From NCBI RefSeq assembly GCF_004363305.1, contig NZ_SNZA01000006.1, positions 1 to 64,000 on the forward strand: a stretch of DNA of 64,000 nucleotides. The letters run 5' to 3'. Below, piece by piece: positions 38,168 through 48,260 of the stretch. The translations under genes were made by a program, and so were the position numbers. Source of the stretch: Marinomonas communis. Its GTDB lineage: Bacteria > Pseudomonadota > Gammaproteobacteria > Pseudomonadales > Marinomonadaceae. The notes beneath the pieces were generated by a model, which saw only the letters and a program-made list of their open reading frames with translations, made no database searches and was not told where the DNA came from. Every line of letters starts with the position of its first letter. The first letter of the stretch is position 1.

Positions 38168-39307
38168 TTAAACTTGATCGGCACGAATTGGCGTGCCCTT
38201 GTATGGAATAAATTCCACGGCTTCTAAGTCAAATCCTGTGACGGAGAATTTTCTTGGTGAGCTTAATAGGCGCATTTTGCTAACGCCTAGGTCACGCAAG
38301 ATTTGAGACCCCGTACCAACGGTCAAGTAAGTACCTGAACCGCTTTTATCCGAACCCTTACCCGCAGGTGGGTTAATCGTCGCCGCAAAAATCTCAGCAA
38401 GGTCTGTTGGGCGATCTAGCGTATCCACCAACACCACCACACCGGAGCCTTCTTTGGCAATGTATTCTAATGCCCCTGACATCGACCATTTCGGTTCACC
38501 GTCCGCACTAATGATCCCCGCCACATCACGGGCAGGATCTCGAACATGAACACGAACTAATGTCGGAGTTTCAGGAGAAATGTCACCTTTCACAAAAGCC
38601 ATGTGGCTTAGGCCGTGAACCGTGTCACGGTAAGTGATCAGATTAAATTCGCCCACTTCAGTTTGGACCTTTTGCTCCGCTTCACGCTTCACAGTGGCTT
38701 CGTTCAATGTGCGATAATGAATCAGGTCGGCGATTGTACCAATTTTTATGCCATGTTTCTCGGCAAACTTTTCTAAATCTGGTCGGCGCGCCATGGTTCC
38801 GTCGTCATTAATGATTTCGACGATCACAGAGGCTGCTTCATAGCCTGCCATACGTGCCAAATCACAACCCGCTTCAGTATGACCCGCGCGCGATAACACA
38901 CCGCCTGGGCGCGCCATCAATGGAAATACGTGGCCAGGCTGAACTATGTCCGAAGGCTTAGCATTAGCCGCTACCGCACGTTTAACTGTCAACGCACGAT
39001 CGGCAGCAGAAATCCCCGTTGTCACGCCTTCTGCTGCTTCGATAGACAGCGTAAAGTTGGTACTAAACTGCGCGCCGTTTTGCGTCACCATTAAAGGCAA
39101 ATTCAGCTGTTCACAACGCTCTGGCATCAATGTTAAACAAATCAAACCACGGGCATGAACTGCCATGAAGTTAATAATTTCTGGTGTAATGCACTCTGCC
39201 GGAACAATCAGATCGCCTTCATTTTCGCGATCTTCATCGTCCATCAGGATGACCATTTTACCTTGACGCATATCCGCCAAGATTTCTTCAATGGTATTAA
39301 TTGCCAT
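38168..39307 (-). CDS. ribBA: DHBP synthase fused to inactive GTP cyclohydrolase II-like domain
   Basis: A 379-residue fusion. Residues 1-200 are 3,4-dihydroxy-2-butanone-4-phosphate synthase with [11 protein letters not shown] and [13 protein letters not shown], fully conserved. Residues 205-379 follow the GTP cyclohydrolase II fold but contain no cysteine at all: where RibA has the zinc motif C-x10-C-x-C after VRVHSE, this protein reads [12 protein letters not shown]. The second half therefore cannot be an active RibA (the RibBX type). A separate ribA must exist elsewhere. It is named ribBA by layout only. Confidence 0.92.
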   Translation of the reverse strand: MAINTIEEILADMRQGKMVILMDDEDRENEGDLIVPAECITPEIINFMAVHARGLICLTLMPERCEQLNLPLMVTQNGAQFSTNFTLSIEAAEGVTTGISAADRALTVKRAVAANAKPSDIVQPGHVFPLMARPGGVLSRAGHTEAGCDLARMAGYEAASVIVEIINDDGTMARRPDLEKFAEKHGIKIGTIADLIHYRTLNEATVKREAEQKVQTEVGEFNLITYRDTVHGLSHMAFVKGDISPETPTLVRVHVRDPARDVAGIISADGEPKWSMSGALEYIAKEGSGVVVLVDTLDRPTDLAEIFAATINPPAGKGSDKSGSGTYLTVGTGSQILRDLGVSKMRLLSSPRKFSVTGFDLEAVEFIPYKGTPIRADQV

Positions 39308-39339
39308 GGTACTTCACCTTATATTCGATATTGAACGCC

Positions 39340-40008
39340 TTAACGGCGCCCTGTAAACCCATGTTCAGCTAAGAATGCAGCCGTCAACGTAGACTCTTTG
39401 CTTGGCACTGACGTTGCTTGCGGAGCAATCAATCGCTCTAAATAGCGAGCGATTTGGTCCACCTCGACATTCACTTTCGTGCCCACCGTGTAGCCTGGCA
39501 TAATCGTCTCATCCGCTGTGTGAGGCACGATGCTGAGTTCAAACTCGTCATTCTCTAGCCCCGTCACCGTTAAACTAATGCCGTCCACACAAATGGAGCC
39601 TTTAAGGGCAATATAACGCATTAGCTCAGGCATTACCTTGACGCGATAGCGAATACTGCGCGCATCCGGCCAAATTGCACTGATTTCCCCAATTGCGTCC
39701 ACATGACCACTGACAAGATGGCCACCAAGACGGGAAATAGGCTGCAACGCCTTTTCTAAATTCACGGTTTGACCCACCTGCCACTGACCTAAGGTCGTAT
39801 GGGCTAAGGTTTCTGCTGAGACATCCGCCCAATAACTCGCGCCTTCTAGGCGAGTCACCGTTAGACATACGCCATTAGTGGCAATGCTGTCTCCCAGCTT
39901 CACATCGGACATATCCAATGTTTGCGCGTGAATTTTTAGAGTTAGGTCGCCACCTTTGCGCTGCAATTGCGCAACGCGGCCAAACCCTTCAATGATGCCG
40001 GTAAACAT
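39340..40008 (-). CDS. ribE: Riboflavin synthase alpha chain
   Basis: A 222-residue enzyme that dismutates two lumazines to riboflavin. It shows the duplicated lumazine-binding barrels: MFTGIIEGFG with DSIATNGVCLTV in the first, and HLVSGHVDAIG with GSICVDGISLTV in the second. The start overlaps the ribD stop by one base. Called ribC in some nomenclatures. Confidence 0.97.
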   Translation of the reverse strand: MFTGIIEGFGRVAQLQRKGGDLTLKIHAQTLDMSDVKLGDSIATNGVCLTVTRLEGASYWADVSAETLAHTTLGQWQVGQTVNLEKALQPISRLGGHLVSGHVDAIGEISAIWPDARSIRYRVKVMPELMRYIALKGSICVDGISLTVTGLENDEFELSIVPHTADETIMPGYTVGTKVNVEVDQIARYLERLIAPQATSVPSKESTLTAAFLAEHGFTGRR

Positions 40009-41144
40009 TATGCGTTTTCTTCCTCACGGTAAATCGGCTGATACACCAACTTAATGTCGTTGCCGACTTTCGCCATGTCTAACAAGTTTAGCTCAACCGC
40101 ATCCGACATGTGCTCCAGCGGTAAACTTAATAATGGACGTGCTTCAGAGCCCAGAAGTTTTGGCGCCATATAAATCACCAACTCATCCACTAAGCCAGAG
40201 TCAAGGAAAGCACCCGCCAAGACTGCGCCAGTTTCCACTAATACTTCGTTGATACCATCGTCAGCAAGTTGCCCCATGGCCTCGACAAGGTCTAAACGAC
40301 CATCGTCCGCTAACGGTAAAAAGCGCACACCGACTTTTTTCTTCTGCAACGTTTTTAGATGATCTGCTTCGATTTCTTCCTCATCACAGAACACCAAGAC
40401 TTCGTTGGTGGGATAAAGAATTTTCGCTTCTGGTGGAATCGACAACGCAGTATCCATGATCACGCGCAAAGGCTGACGAACCGCTTTCGTGTCCGCCTCT
40501 TGATCGTTCTCATCAATGCGTACAGTCATGCTTGGATTATCCATGATCACCGAGCCAATGCCCGTCACCACTGCAGAACTTTGCGCACGTAGACGTTGTA
40601 CATCTTGGCGTGCTTCAGGGCCGGTAATCCACTGACTTTCGCCTGATTCCATTGCCGTGCGACCATCGACACTCATGGCCATTTTCACACGCACGTAGGG
40701 TAATCCTTCTTCCATGCGTTTGATAAAACCTGGATTGAGTGCGCGGCATTCGTTTTCTAACACTGGCCCCAGCACTTCGATGCCTGCATCAGCGAGCATT
40801 TTCAAACCATTGCCCGCCACCTGCGGATTCGGATCTTGCATGCCATATACCACGGTAGCAACACCTGCTTTGATCAAAGCTTCTGCGCAAGGTGGCGTAC
40901 GGCCATAATGGCTGCACGGTTCTAATGTGACATACGCGGTCGCACCTTTGGCATCCGTGGTTAAGCTTGCAAGAGCTTGCACTTCCGCATGGCCTTCACC
41001 CGCCTTTTTATGGAAGCCTTCACCGATGATTTGACCGTCTTTGACAATAACGCAGCCAACACGCGGATTAGGATGAGTGGTATATAAACCTTTACGAGCC
41101 AACTGCACGGCACGTGACATAAATTCGTGATGATTAATAGCCAT
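40008..41144 (-). CDS. ribD: Bifunctional riboflavin deaminase/reductase RibD
   Basis: A 378-residue bifunctional enzyme. The N-terminal deaminase has H52-A-E54 and the zinc cysteines C77 and C86 (PCSHYGRTPPC). The C-terminal reductase domain has VKMAMSVDGRTA and LVETGAVLAGAFL. GAGGAGAA lies 9 bases before ATG 41144; a TTG codon directly before it is also in frame. nrdR ends 3 bases upstream, so the two are coupled. Confidence 0.96.
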   Translation of the reverse strand: MAINHHEFMSRAVQLARKGLYTTHPNPRVGCVIVKDGQIIGEGFHKKAGEGHAEVQALASLTTDAKGATAYVTLEPCSHYGRTPPCAEALIKAGVATVVYGMQDPNPQVAGNGLKMLADAGIEVLGPVLENECRALNPGFIKRMEEGLPYVRVKMAMSVDGRTAMESGESQWITGPEARQDVQRLRAQSSAVVTGIGSVIMDNPSMTVRIDENDQEADTKAVRQPLRVIMDTALSIPPEAKILYPTNEVLVFCDEEEIEADHLKTLQKKKVGVRFLPLADDGRLDLVEAMGQLADDGINEVLVETGAVLAGAFLDSGLVDELVIYMAPKLLGSEARPLLSLPLEHMSDAVELNLLDMAKVGNDIKLVYQPIYREEENA

Positions 41145-41147
41145 CAA

Positions 41148-41624
41148 CTACTTCTCCTCAGGTGTTTGATGTGCGCCCAGTTCTAAGCGATCAATTTCTT
41201 GGCGAAACTCACTGATATCTTTAAAGCTTCGGTAGACCGATGCAAAACGCACATAGGCTACTTGGTCGAGGCGTTTTAGCTCTTCCATCACGGCTTCACC
41301 TAACACTCGAGACGCTAGCTCTCGCTCACCAGTTGCCTGAAGCTTTTCTTTGATTCGAGCAATGGCGGTTTCAAGCGCCTCAATACTCACTGGGCGCTTT
41401 TCAATCGCTTTGATAATGCCTGAGCGCAATTTGTCTTCATCAAACGGTTCTCGGCTACCATCATTTTTGATGAGCTTTGGCATCTGTAATTCAGCGACTT
41501 CGAAGGTTGTAAAACGTTCTTGGCAATGGCCACAGGTCCGACGACGACGGACTTGCGCCCCTTCAGACACCAGTCGAGAATCCAGCACTTTGGTATCTTG
41601 TGTACCACAAAAAGGACAGCGCAT
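41148..41624 (-). CDS. nrdR: Transcriptional repressor NrdR
   Basis: A 158-residue repressor of ribonucleotide reductase genes. The zinc ribbon has C3, C6, C31 and C34 (MRCPFCG...CGHC), followed by the ATP-cone ([20 protein letters not shown]) that senses ATP/dATP. ATG 41624 gives the canonical MRCPFC start; an open frame extends 21 codons upstream without similarity. It heads the riboflavin operon and is divergent from the EamA gene. Confidence 0.96.
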   Translation of the reverse strand: MRCPFCGTQDTKVLDSRLVSEGAQVRRRRTCGHCQERFTTFEVAELQMPKLIKNDGSREPFDEDKLRSGIIKAIEKRPVSIEALETAIARIKEKLQATGERELASRVLGEAVMEELKRLDQVAYVRFASVYRSFKDISEFRQEIDRLELGAHQTPEEK

Positions 41625-41789
41625 CTTGGTTCCAATAGTTGGCAAAATTTCGTACGATTCAAGCCAAAACAAGATTGGCTTATGCATGGGCTAAATGATA
41701 CCAACCCCATCACGCTATGGCTATAAAATGGCCTCGGTTTGCGCATTGCCGTCAATACTATCTGGGCACAAAAAGGAGGCCCAAAGATT

Positions 41790-42695
41790 ATGCCATTTGC
41801 CGAGCTTTCAGGATTGCTAGCGGCACTGTGCTGGACGCTTTCCAGCTTACTCGCTCCCACTTTAATCAAACAATTTGGCACCTTCCGCTTTAACACCTTT
41901 CGGATTGTCATGGCCGCTTCGATGCTGCTGTTGATCAGTCTCTGGCGAGTGGAAGAGCTAGACCGTTTGGCGCTGTATCTAGGGCCACTGGTACTCTCAG
42001 GCCTACTTGGCATTTTGATTGGTGATACGTTTTTGTTCAGTGCGGTACACCGCCTAGGCCCAAGACGTGCCGGGGTACTGTTCGCCATGAACGCGCCCTT
42101 TTCGATCTTGCTGGCGTGGCTGTTTTTAAATGAACAACTCTCATGGCAAGAGCTTCTCAGCTGTGCTGTGGTATTAGTCGGCGTCATTATTGCCATTTTA
42201 TTTGGTCGTCGTGGTCAAACCCACGAATGGGAAACCACCCAAGGTTTGCTCTGGGTGGGCGTATTGATGGGCTTGGGAGCGGCATTATGCCAAGCAATCG
42301 GCGCGCTGATCGCCAAGCCTGCGTTGGTCGCTGGCGTCGATCCAATTGTTGCCTCCGCGGTGCGCGTTACCACGGGGGCGGTGGCACTCAGCGCCGTCTA
42401 CGTATTGTTGTATCGCCCTAAGCATCAAGCAACACTCTCTGATGCTCGCTTATTCCCCATCACAACCTGGTTACGGCTTTTGCTTTTGGCAACGGTCGGC
42501 ATGGTGATCGGCATGAGTGTTTTAGTCTGGGGGGTTGCCAACGCCAACGTCGGGATTGTCACCACCCTATCCGCTACGGTACCGGTCTTGATTCTGCCTG
42601 GCTTATGGATCACCACGAAGAAAATCCCTGCCCTCGGGGCATGGATTGGTGCCTTTTTCGTTGTCGCAGGCGCAGTGGGGATTGTTCTGAATTAA
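41790..42695 (+). CDS. EamA/DMT family transporter
   Basis: A 301-residue protein with about ten transmembrane helices in two EamA repeats (residues 1-140 and 160-301). Each repeat ends in the GxxLxxxGVxxxxx pattern (VVLVGVIIAILFG; GAFFVVAGAVGIVL). It is probably an exporter of amino acids or another metabolite, substrate unknown. AAGGAGG lies 10 bases before ATG 41790; the frame is open for 17 codons more. Confidence 0.88.
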   Translation: MPFAELSGLLAALCWTLSSLLAPTLIKQFGTFRFNTFRIVMAASMLLLISLWRVEELDRLALYLGPLVLSGLLGILIGDTFLFSAVHRLGPRRAGVLFAMNAPFSILLAWLFLNEQLSWQELLSCAVVLVGVIIAILFGRRGQTHEWETTQGLLWVGVLMGLGAALCQAIGALIAKPALVAGVDPIVASAVRVTTGAVALSAVYVLLYRPKHQATLSDARLFPITTWLRLLLLATVGMVIGMSVLVWGVANANVGIVTTLSATVPVLILPGLWITTKKIPALGAWIGAFFVVAGAVGIVLN

Positions 42696-42810
42696 GCGGA
42701 TATGTGCTATGCTTAGCGCCAAAATTTACGTGTATTTTCATTGATTGTGAGCACCTTAATTAGATTGCTGACGATCAACAGTTTCTTCAACTTAGGACAG
42801 ACATAACCTT

Positions 42811-44472
42811 ATGGCACAGTTTGTATACAGCATGAACCGCGTTGGCAAAGTCGTACCGCCAAAACGCGAGATTCTTAAAGACATCTCTCTGTCGTTTTTC
42901 CCAGGCGCTAAAATCGGTGTTTTGGGTCTAAACGGTTCTGGTAAATCAACCCTGCTTCGCATCATGGCGGGTGTCGACACTGAGTACAACGGTGAAGCAC
43001 GTCCAATGCCTGGCCTAAAAGTAGGTTACCTTCCTCAAGAGCCTGAGCTAGACCCAACTAAAGATGTACGTGGCATTGTCGAAGAGTCTGTTGCCGATGT
43101 AAAAGACGCTCTAGTTCGTCTGGACGAAGTGTACGCAGCGTACGCAGACCCTGATGCAGACTTCGATGCGCTAGCGGCAGAGCAAGCAGAGCTTGAAAAC
43201 CTGATCACAGCGAAAGACGGTCACAACCTTGATCGCGCCCTAGAAGTTGCCGCAGATGCTCTTCGTCTTCCACCTTGGGATGCGAACGTTGAACATCTAT
43301 CAGGTGGTGAGCGTCGCCGTGTGGCGCTATGTCGTCTACTGCTAGACAAGCCTGACATGATCCTTCTAGACGAGCCTACCAACCACTTGGACGCTGAGTC
43401 TGTAGCGTGGCTGGAACGCTTCCTGAAAGACTACCCAGGTACTGTTGTGGCGATCACCCACGACCGTTACTTCCTAGACAACGCTGCGGGCTGGATTCTT
43501 GAGCTTGACCGCGGTCATGGTATTCCATACGAAGGCAACTACTCTTCTTGGCTAGACCAGAAGAATGCGCGTCTTGAAATGGAAGCCAAGCAACAAGCAT
43601 CGCACAACAAAGCGATCAAGTCTGAGCTTGAGTGGGTTCGTCAGAACGCTAAAGGCCGTCAGTCTAAGTCGAAAGCTCGTCTAGCACGTTTCGAAGAAAT
43701 GAACTCGAAAGAATTCCAAGAACGTAACGAAACCAACGAGTTGTACATTCCACCTGGTCCACGTCTTGGTAACAAAGTGATTGAAATCGAAGGCGTATCC
43801 AAAGGTTTCGATGGCCGCGTATTGATCGAAGACTTCAACATGGTTGTGCCACCAGGCGCGATCGTAGGTGTTGTCGGTGGTAACGGTGCGGGTAAATCGA
43901 CATTGTTCAAAATGATCGCTGGTATCGAACAACCTGACACAGGTTCTGTGACACTGGGTGAAACCGTACAACTTGCTTACGTTGACCAGATGCGTGAGCT
44001 AGATGGCGAGAAAACGGTCTTTGAAGAAATCTCTGACGGTCAGGACATCATCACAGTACATAACTGGAAAGTCCCTGCACGTGCTTACATCGGCCGCTTC
44101 AACTTCAAAGGTTCTGACCAACAGAAACTTGTGAAACACCTATCGGGTGGTGAGCGTAACCGTCTGCACCTTGCTAAACTTCTAAAAGAAGGCGGCAACG
44201 TATTGCTATTGGACGAACCGACCAACGACCTAGACGTTGAAACATTGCGTGCCCTAGAGGAAGCGCTACTAGCGTTCCCAGGCTCTGCCATTGTTATTTC
44301 CCACGACCGTTGGTTCCTTGACCGTGTAGCGACTCACATCCTTGCGTACGAAGGCGACTCTAAAGCCGTATTCTTCGAAGGTAACTACCAAGAATACGAA
44401 GCCGACTACAAGTCCCGTACTGGTAAAGACGCGACACCAACACGTATCAAATACAAACGTATCGACGCCTAA
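42811..44472 (+). CDS. ettA: Energy-dependent translational throttle protein EttA
   Basis: A 553-residue ABC-F protein that binds the ribosomal E site and gates translation by ATP/ADP ratio. It has two ATPase cassettes: Walker A GLNGSGKST and GGNGAGKST, signatures LSGGERRR and LSGGERNR, Walker B ILLDEPTN and LLLDEPTN. The arm insertion in cassette 1 (about 95-140) and the linker rich in K/R (KGRQSKSKARLARFEEM) fit EttA rather than Uup. The usual start MAQFVYSM is present. Confidence 0.96.
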   Translation: MAQFVYSMNRVGKVVPPKREILKDISLSFFPGAKIGVLGLNGSGKSTLLRIMAGVDTEYNGEARPMPGLKVGYLPQEPELDPTKDVRGIVEESVADVKDALVRLDEVYAAYADPDADFDALAAEQAELENLITAKDGHNLDRALEVAADALRLPPWDANVEHLSGGERRRVALCRLLLDKPDMILLDEPTNHLDAESVAWLERFLKDYPGTVVAITHDRYFLDNAAGWILELDRGHGIPYEGNYSSWLDQKNARLEMEAKQQASHNKAIKSELEWVRQNAKGRQSKSKARLARFEEMNSKEFQERNETNELYIPPGPRLGNKVIEIEGVSKGFDGRVLIEDFNMVVPPGAIVGVVGGNGAGKSTLFKMIAGIEQPDTGSVTLGETVQLAYVDQMRELDGEKTVFEEISDGQDIITVHNWKVPARAYIGRFNFKGSDQQKLVKHLSGGERNRLHLAKLLKEGGNVLLLDEPTNDLDVETLRALEEALLAFPGSAIVISHDRWFLDRVATHILAYEGDSKAVFFEGNYQEYEADYKSRTGKDATPTRIKYKRIDA

Positions 44473-44497
44473 TCTTCAGGATTATTCGCTTAAATAC

Positions 44498-44529
44498 AAA
44501 AAAGCCGCTTCAATCGAAGCGGCTTTTTT
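44498..44529. terminator. Bidirectional Rho-independent terminator
   Basis: AAAAAAGCCGCTT (44498-44510) pairs with AAGCGGCTTTTTT (44517-44529) around a 6-base loop. It serves ettA and, on the other strand, the PIN-domain gene, whose stop codon overlaps its edge. Confidence 0.93.
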
Positions 44530-45683
44530 ATAAAGAAATGATATCCAAGTTAATGCTTTCAACTTCGACTTCTAACTCACACCTATCTTGCCCTAAATAA
44601 CTTAAATGCACCTCTAAGGCATGAGGGTTAATATTAAGGTCTATAGCGTCTATAACGATATTACTCTCGAGGTATCCTCTAAGCACACCAAATATATGTT
44701 CTTCTCCATCAGTAAGTTCCTCATCACACTCAAGTTTCTTTCTATATTCATATGGAAGTGTCTCATACGTTTCAGGAGAACAAAAAACATGCAATTCAAG
44801 CAAACACTCCATATTAGTAGACAGGCTGAATTTATTGCCACCTAGAAATTTTGCTTTGGATACATACAAATCATTAAAGTCTAACTCACCTAAAATTTCC
44901 GCTTGTACTGACCAATTATTCGAACTATCAACAATCTCTTTTAGATCATATGGCAAATCAATAGAGTCATATAGGAAGTCTTTATCTAGATATTCTTCTC
45001 TCTTAAATTCACTTATAAACTCTTGGATAGATATGCTACCTGAAGAAGACTCTAAGGTTTCAAGAATGCTATTTATACGCCCATCCACACTATCTAGGTC
45101 GATAATGGCCTTCTTGATATCATTTTCCTCAAACAAATCATCTAATGAGGTACATACCGTAATCGTATTTAGGCTTGTACAGCACCCAGAAAGGTGTTGA
45201 TCTCTTGTAATTACATAAACATTAGATTCTGTAGAGAGCTTTCTGATACAGTCTAAAATCACAGCATCGGGGAAATCTTCACGGCTTTTTGAAAGCCCCT
45301 ACCCCTAGGAAGTAGTCATTGAAAATATCTTCAATTGATGTGTTATTGATTTCATATATTTCGATACCTTCTTGACTAGCCCATTCATGAAAACTTGGCT
45401 CAATGTCGTTGATAGCTTCCGAAATAGAAGACTCAATACTAGACAAAGAGTAATCACTTCCATATACCTTACTATTCTTAAGTTTTCTTGCTTCTGAAAT
45501 AACTTTTTCCATTGAAGCTTTAGATTCCGAAACTCTTTTAGTCAAATACTCCTTAGCAACAACTTCAGGTATAACAAGCTTCAAAAAACCTGATTTAACT
45601 AACCTCAAGAGCATTTGCATTCCAGATGTATCTGTACGAGTGCTGTGAAAGATATTGGTATCTAAAATTACTTTGCGATCCAT
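44528..45683 (-). pseudogene. PIN-domain (DUF4935-type) gene broken by a frameshift
   Basis: Two consecutive minus-strand frames form one gene. The first (45279-45683) starts MDRKVILDTNIF with the PIN catalytic aspartate D8 and stops after GVGAFKKP. The second (44528 to about 45290) reads SREDFPDAVILDCIRKL..., the family's second acidic motif, then VYVITRDQHL and a 200-residue unrecognised tail. Dropping one A from the run of five (plus-strand T-run 45286-45290) joins them as GAFK-SREDFPDA. It is therefore a +1 frameshift: a real mutation, a sequencing error, or recoding. The intact product would be a metal-dependent RNase of about 385 residues. Base composition is clearly more AT-rich than the neighbours, suggesting acquisition. 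Confidence 0.75.
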
Positions 45684-45702
45684 CTACAACTTCCTTAATT
45701 AT

Positions 45703-46107
45703 CTATACCAAATTTAAAACTTTTTTAGAGGCCTCAGCCAAGAATCCTGATCGGGATTTATATTTGGGATTCGCAGCCACGACCTTATCAATTTTGGTGA
45801 TCAATAAGTGTGGCAAGGTGACATTGATCTTCTCGCTTTTACCCAGCAATGGTGTGATGTCCACATTTACGATTGCCCAAACACCATCACGATAGTCTGG
45901 ATGATCTTTTAATTCGGCAATTGGACTCGCAACAGGGATATCCTCCCCGTCTTCAAGCATCAATTCTAAATGACTGAAAATCGCTTCTTCTGCCATTTCC
46001 AATGCTTCATCAAAGGTATCGCCAGCAGAAAAACAGCCCGGAATATCAGGAACCGTAACGCCGTAACTTACGCCATTATCAGTATGTAATACGATTGGAT
46101 ATTTCAT
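45703..46107 (-). CDS. hicB: HicB family antitoxin
   Basis: A 134-residue antitoxin. The N-terminal HicB fold is partly RNase H-like (YPIVLHTDNGVSYGVTVPDIPGCFSAGDTFDEAL), and the C-terminus carries a DNA-binding RHH-type segment (INVTLPHLLITKIDKVV...RSGFLAEASKKVL). It should bind and neutralise HicA and repress its own operon. It lies 7 bases after hicA, in the common hicA-hicB order. Confidence 0.95.
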   Translation of the reverse strand: MKYPIVLHTDNGVSYGVTVPDIPGCFSAGDTFDEALEMAEEAIFSHLELMLEDGEDIPVASPIAELKDHPDYRDGVWAIVNVDITPLLGKSEKINVTLPHLLITKIDKVVAANPKYKSRSGFLAEASKKVLNLV

Positions 46108-46114
46108 GTTCTAC

Positions 46115-46300
46115 CTACCCATCAAGCTGTGCTTGTTTTCTGATGCTGTTAAACGTGCCAAGCGGCAAGTCTTTTTTCGGGTGCGGCACTGTCACTGTGC
46201 CTCGCTTCGTTGGATGTTTAAACTGAACGTGACTTCCTTTGACACGCACTTGATACCAGCCATCCTCCAACAAAAGCTGAATAACCTCTCTACTCTTCAT
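46115..46300 (-). CDS. hicA: HicA family mRNA interferase toxin
   Basis: A 61-residue toxin with the dsRBD-like HicA fold. The catalytic histidine is H24 in VKGSHVQFKHP, followed by the basic TVPHPKKDLPLGTFNSIRKQA. ATG 46300 has AAAGGA 9 bases upstream and gives the normal length; the frame extends 22 codons upstream without similarity. With hicB it makes a complete type II toxin-antitoxin pair next to the broken PIN gene. Confidence 0.95.
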   Translation of the reverse strand: MKSREVIQLLLEDGWYQVRVKGSHVQFKHPTKRGTVTVPHPKKDLPLGTFNSIRKQAQLDG

Positions 46301-46380
46301 ACGATCATTCCTTTGATCTTCAGAACTTAAAAATATAACCCCAATAACCCCGCATATCCAACTCAACGATTAACAAACAG

Positions 46381-46410
46381 AAAAAAGCCGCATCTTTTCA
46401 GACACGGCTT
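46381..46410 (-). terminator. Rho-independent terminator of the chemoreceptor gene
   Basis: On the minus strand AAGCCG pairs with CGGCTT around a 14-base loop, followed by TTTTTT. It lies 31 bases after the chemoreceptor stop. Confidence 0.75.
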
Positions 46411-46440
46411 CCCTTGATCAAAGCGTTACAAGAAAAAGTA

Positions 46441-48054
46441 TTACACCTTGAAGCTACCCACTTGGCGATCCAGTTCTTCGAACAAGTCACTGATCTGTTT
46501 AGACTGTGATTGAACCATATCTGAAACCGCTTGTACCTCGTCTGTCTGTGCTTTCATAGATGACAAGTTTTCATTGATTTCGTTAGAGACCGTGGATTGC
46601 TCTTGAGTCGCTTGGGCTGTTTGAGCGGCCATTTGTTGTACTTTGCCGAAGGATTCTTCCAGCGAGCCAAAGATTCGGATGACTTCATCAAAGTTAGCTA
46701 CGGTTGTATCTGCATTATTACGGCTGTTCTGAATCGCACGAGATGACTCTTGAACGTTAACCTTCAATTGCTCAATCATGGTTTCGATTTCATTGGTGCT
46801 GTCTTGTGTACGGGTTGCCAGAGTACGTACTTCGTCAGCTACTACAGCGAAACCTCGACCTTGCTCACCAGCACGAGCCGCCTCAATGGCTGCGTTCAAT
46901 GCAAGTAAGTTGGTTTGCTCTGCGATATTACGAATAACTTCTAATACTGAAGCGATGGCTTCGGAGCTTTTCTCCAGTTCACCAGCACGATTTAGCGCAT
47001 CATTGATATCTCGCACCAAGCCATCAATTGCGCCTTGGGAGGTATTTACTGCACGAATACCTTGGTTCGTCAGTTCGCTAGAGGTCTGTGCCTCATTCGC
47101 GGTATCGTTGGCAACACCCGCCATCTCTTGGTTTGACATACTCATCTGATGCGCTGCGCTAACGATCGAGTTAGAAGCATTTACTAGAGTCATGGTGACA
47201 CCAGAGGTGCGCTCAGAAGCATGATTCAAATCGGTCGTCATATTGCCAAGTGACTGAGACTGGTTACGAATGCTGCCGATAATGCCGCGCAAGCGTTCAA
47301 CAAAGGCATCAAACTCGTTTGCCAAATCACCCAGCTCATCTTTCGCTGTCGAGTTAATACGTAATGTTAGATCACCGTCACCTTCGGCAATTTCTTTGAT
47401 ACGACCAGCTAGTCGTGTGACACGGCGGTTCAAGCGTTGTGGCACTATGTATCCCGCCACAGCAGCGATGATCAAGGCGATGACGATGATGACCATTACC
47501 ACTGTTTGGAAAGACTCTATTTTAGCGATCATCTCTTCCTGAGAGCTCTTCGCTCGATTCGCGACAGTCTCGCCCGCTACGTCTAACACATCGCGTATTG
47601 CTGAGAAACTAGCATTAGCCGTTGTCGCCGCAGCTTGCCAATCTTGGCCTGCTTGCGCTTGAGATAAGAGACGCTGCTCGTCCGCTTTCCACTTATTGAA
47701 TAAGGTATCAAAGTTAGAAAATTGCTTTAACAGATTAGGCTCGTCTGCCAAGGCTTTACGGTATGCCTGAAAGCGGTCAAATACCTGCTGAGCATTGTCT
47801 TCAAAATCAGCAAGATTGTCCGCGTAGTTACCTTGGTTGTGCAAAATAGCATTACGACCGACCAGCGCCTGATAAATATCTCGGTCGGCATTCAGCACTA
47901 GGTTACTGGCAGAAAAGTAGCCATCAGACTGCTTCTGCATATGCTGTTTCTCGACCTGGATCAGATAATTCGATGATGAAAAAACACCGATTAAGATGAC
48001 ACCCAACAACGCAATAGGCGCTGTGACCTTAGCTCGAATGGAATTAAAACGCAT
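46441..48054 (-). CDS. Methyl-accepting chemotaxis protein
   Basis: A 537-residue transmembrane chemoreceptor. It has a first helix at about 12-30, a periplasmic four-helix-bundle sensor (about 31-185) of the 4HB_MCP type, a second helix near 188-208 ([20 protein letters not shown]), a HAMP domain, and the signalling hairpin with the invariant tip [34 protein letters not shown]. No C-terminal CheR-binding pentapeptide. ATG 48054 is preferred ([10 protein letters not shown]); the frame is open 37 codons further. Ligand unknown. It is monocistronic. Confidence 0.93.
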   Translation of the reverse strand: MRFNSIRAKVTAPIALLGVILIGVFSSSNYLIQVEKQHMQKQSDGYFSASNLVLNADRDIYQALVGRNAILHNQGNYADNLADFEDNAQQVFDRFQAYRKALADEPNLLKQFSNFDTLFNKWKADEQRLLSQAQAGQDWQAAATTANASFSAIRDVLDVAGETVANRAKSSQEEMIAKIESFQTVVMVIIVIALIIAAVAGYIVPQRLNRRVTRLAGRIKEIAEGDGDLTLRINSTAKDELGDLANEFDAFVERLRGIIGSIRNQSQSLGNMTTDLNHASERTSGVTMTLVNASNSIVSAAHQMSMSNQEMAGVANDTANEAQTSSELTNQGIRAVNTSQGAIDGLVRDINDALNRAGELEKSSEAIASVLEVIRNIAEQTNLLALNAAIEAARAGEQGRGFAVVADEVRTLATRTQDSTNEIETMIEQLKVNVQESSRAIQNSRNNADTTVANFDEVIRIFGSLEESFGKVQQMAAQTAQATQEQSTVSNEINENLSSMKAQTDEVQAVSDMVQSQSKQISDLFEELDRQVGSFKV

Positions 48055-48260
48055 GATGGTTACCACCTTAAAAGATTCAAAGTACTGTTTGATAGTAATG
48101 TAGCGACTCAGAATTAGGCAATTGCTGGTAACAATTGCATACACTTTACTCTTTATGCTTAACAATTCGCCAAAAGCCCCCCAACACAGGTAGACTGATC
48201 ACTAGTTTTATACCCCTTGATGCGATGACAGATACCTCCCTCAGGAAGCTTTAAACCACC

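Noticed and set aside
38153..41790. FMN riboswitch for the riboflavin genes
   Set aside because: Gaps between the rib genes are at most 33 bases and the region before nrdR lacks the conserved RFN helices; nothing supports one here.
41387..42196. 269-residue open frame on the minus strand across nrdR and the EamA gene
   Set aside because: It overlaps in other frames two genes with clear family signatures (NrdR zinc ribbon and ATP-cone; EamA repeats), and its translation is low-complexity with no recognisable domain.
48118..48138. GCAATTG/CAATTGC inverted repeat upstream of the chemoreceptor gene
   Set aside because: Only 7 bp in AT-rich DNA with no second copy or known operator; could be chance.
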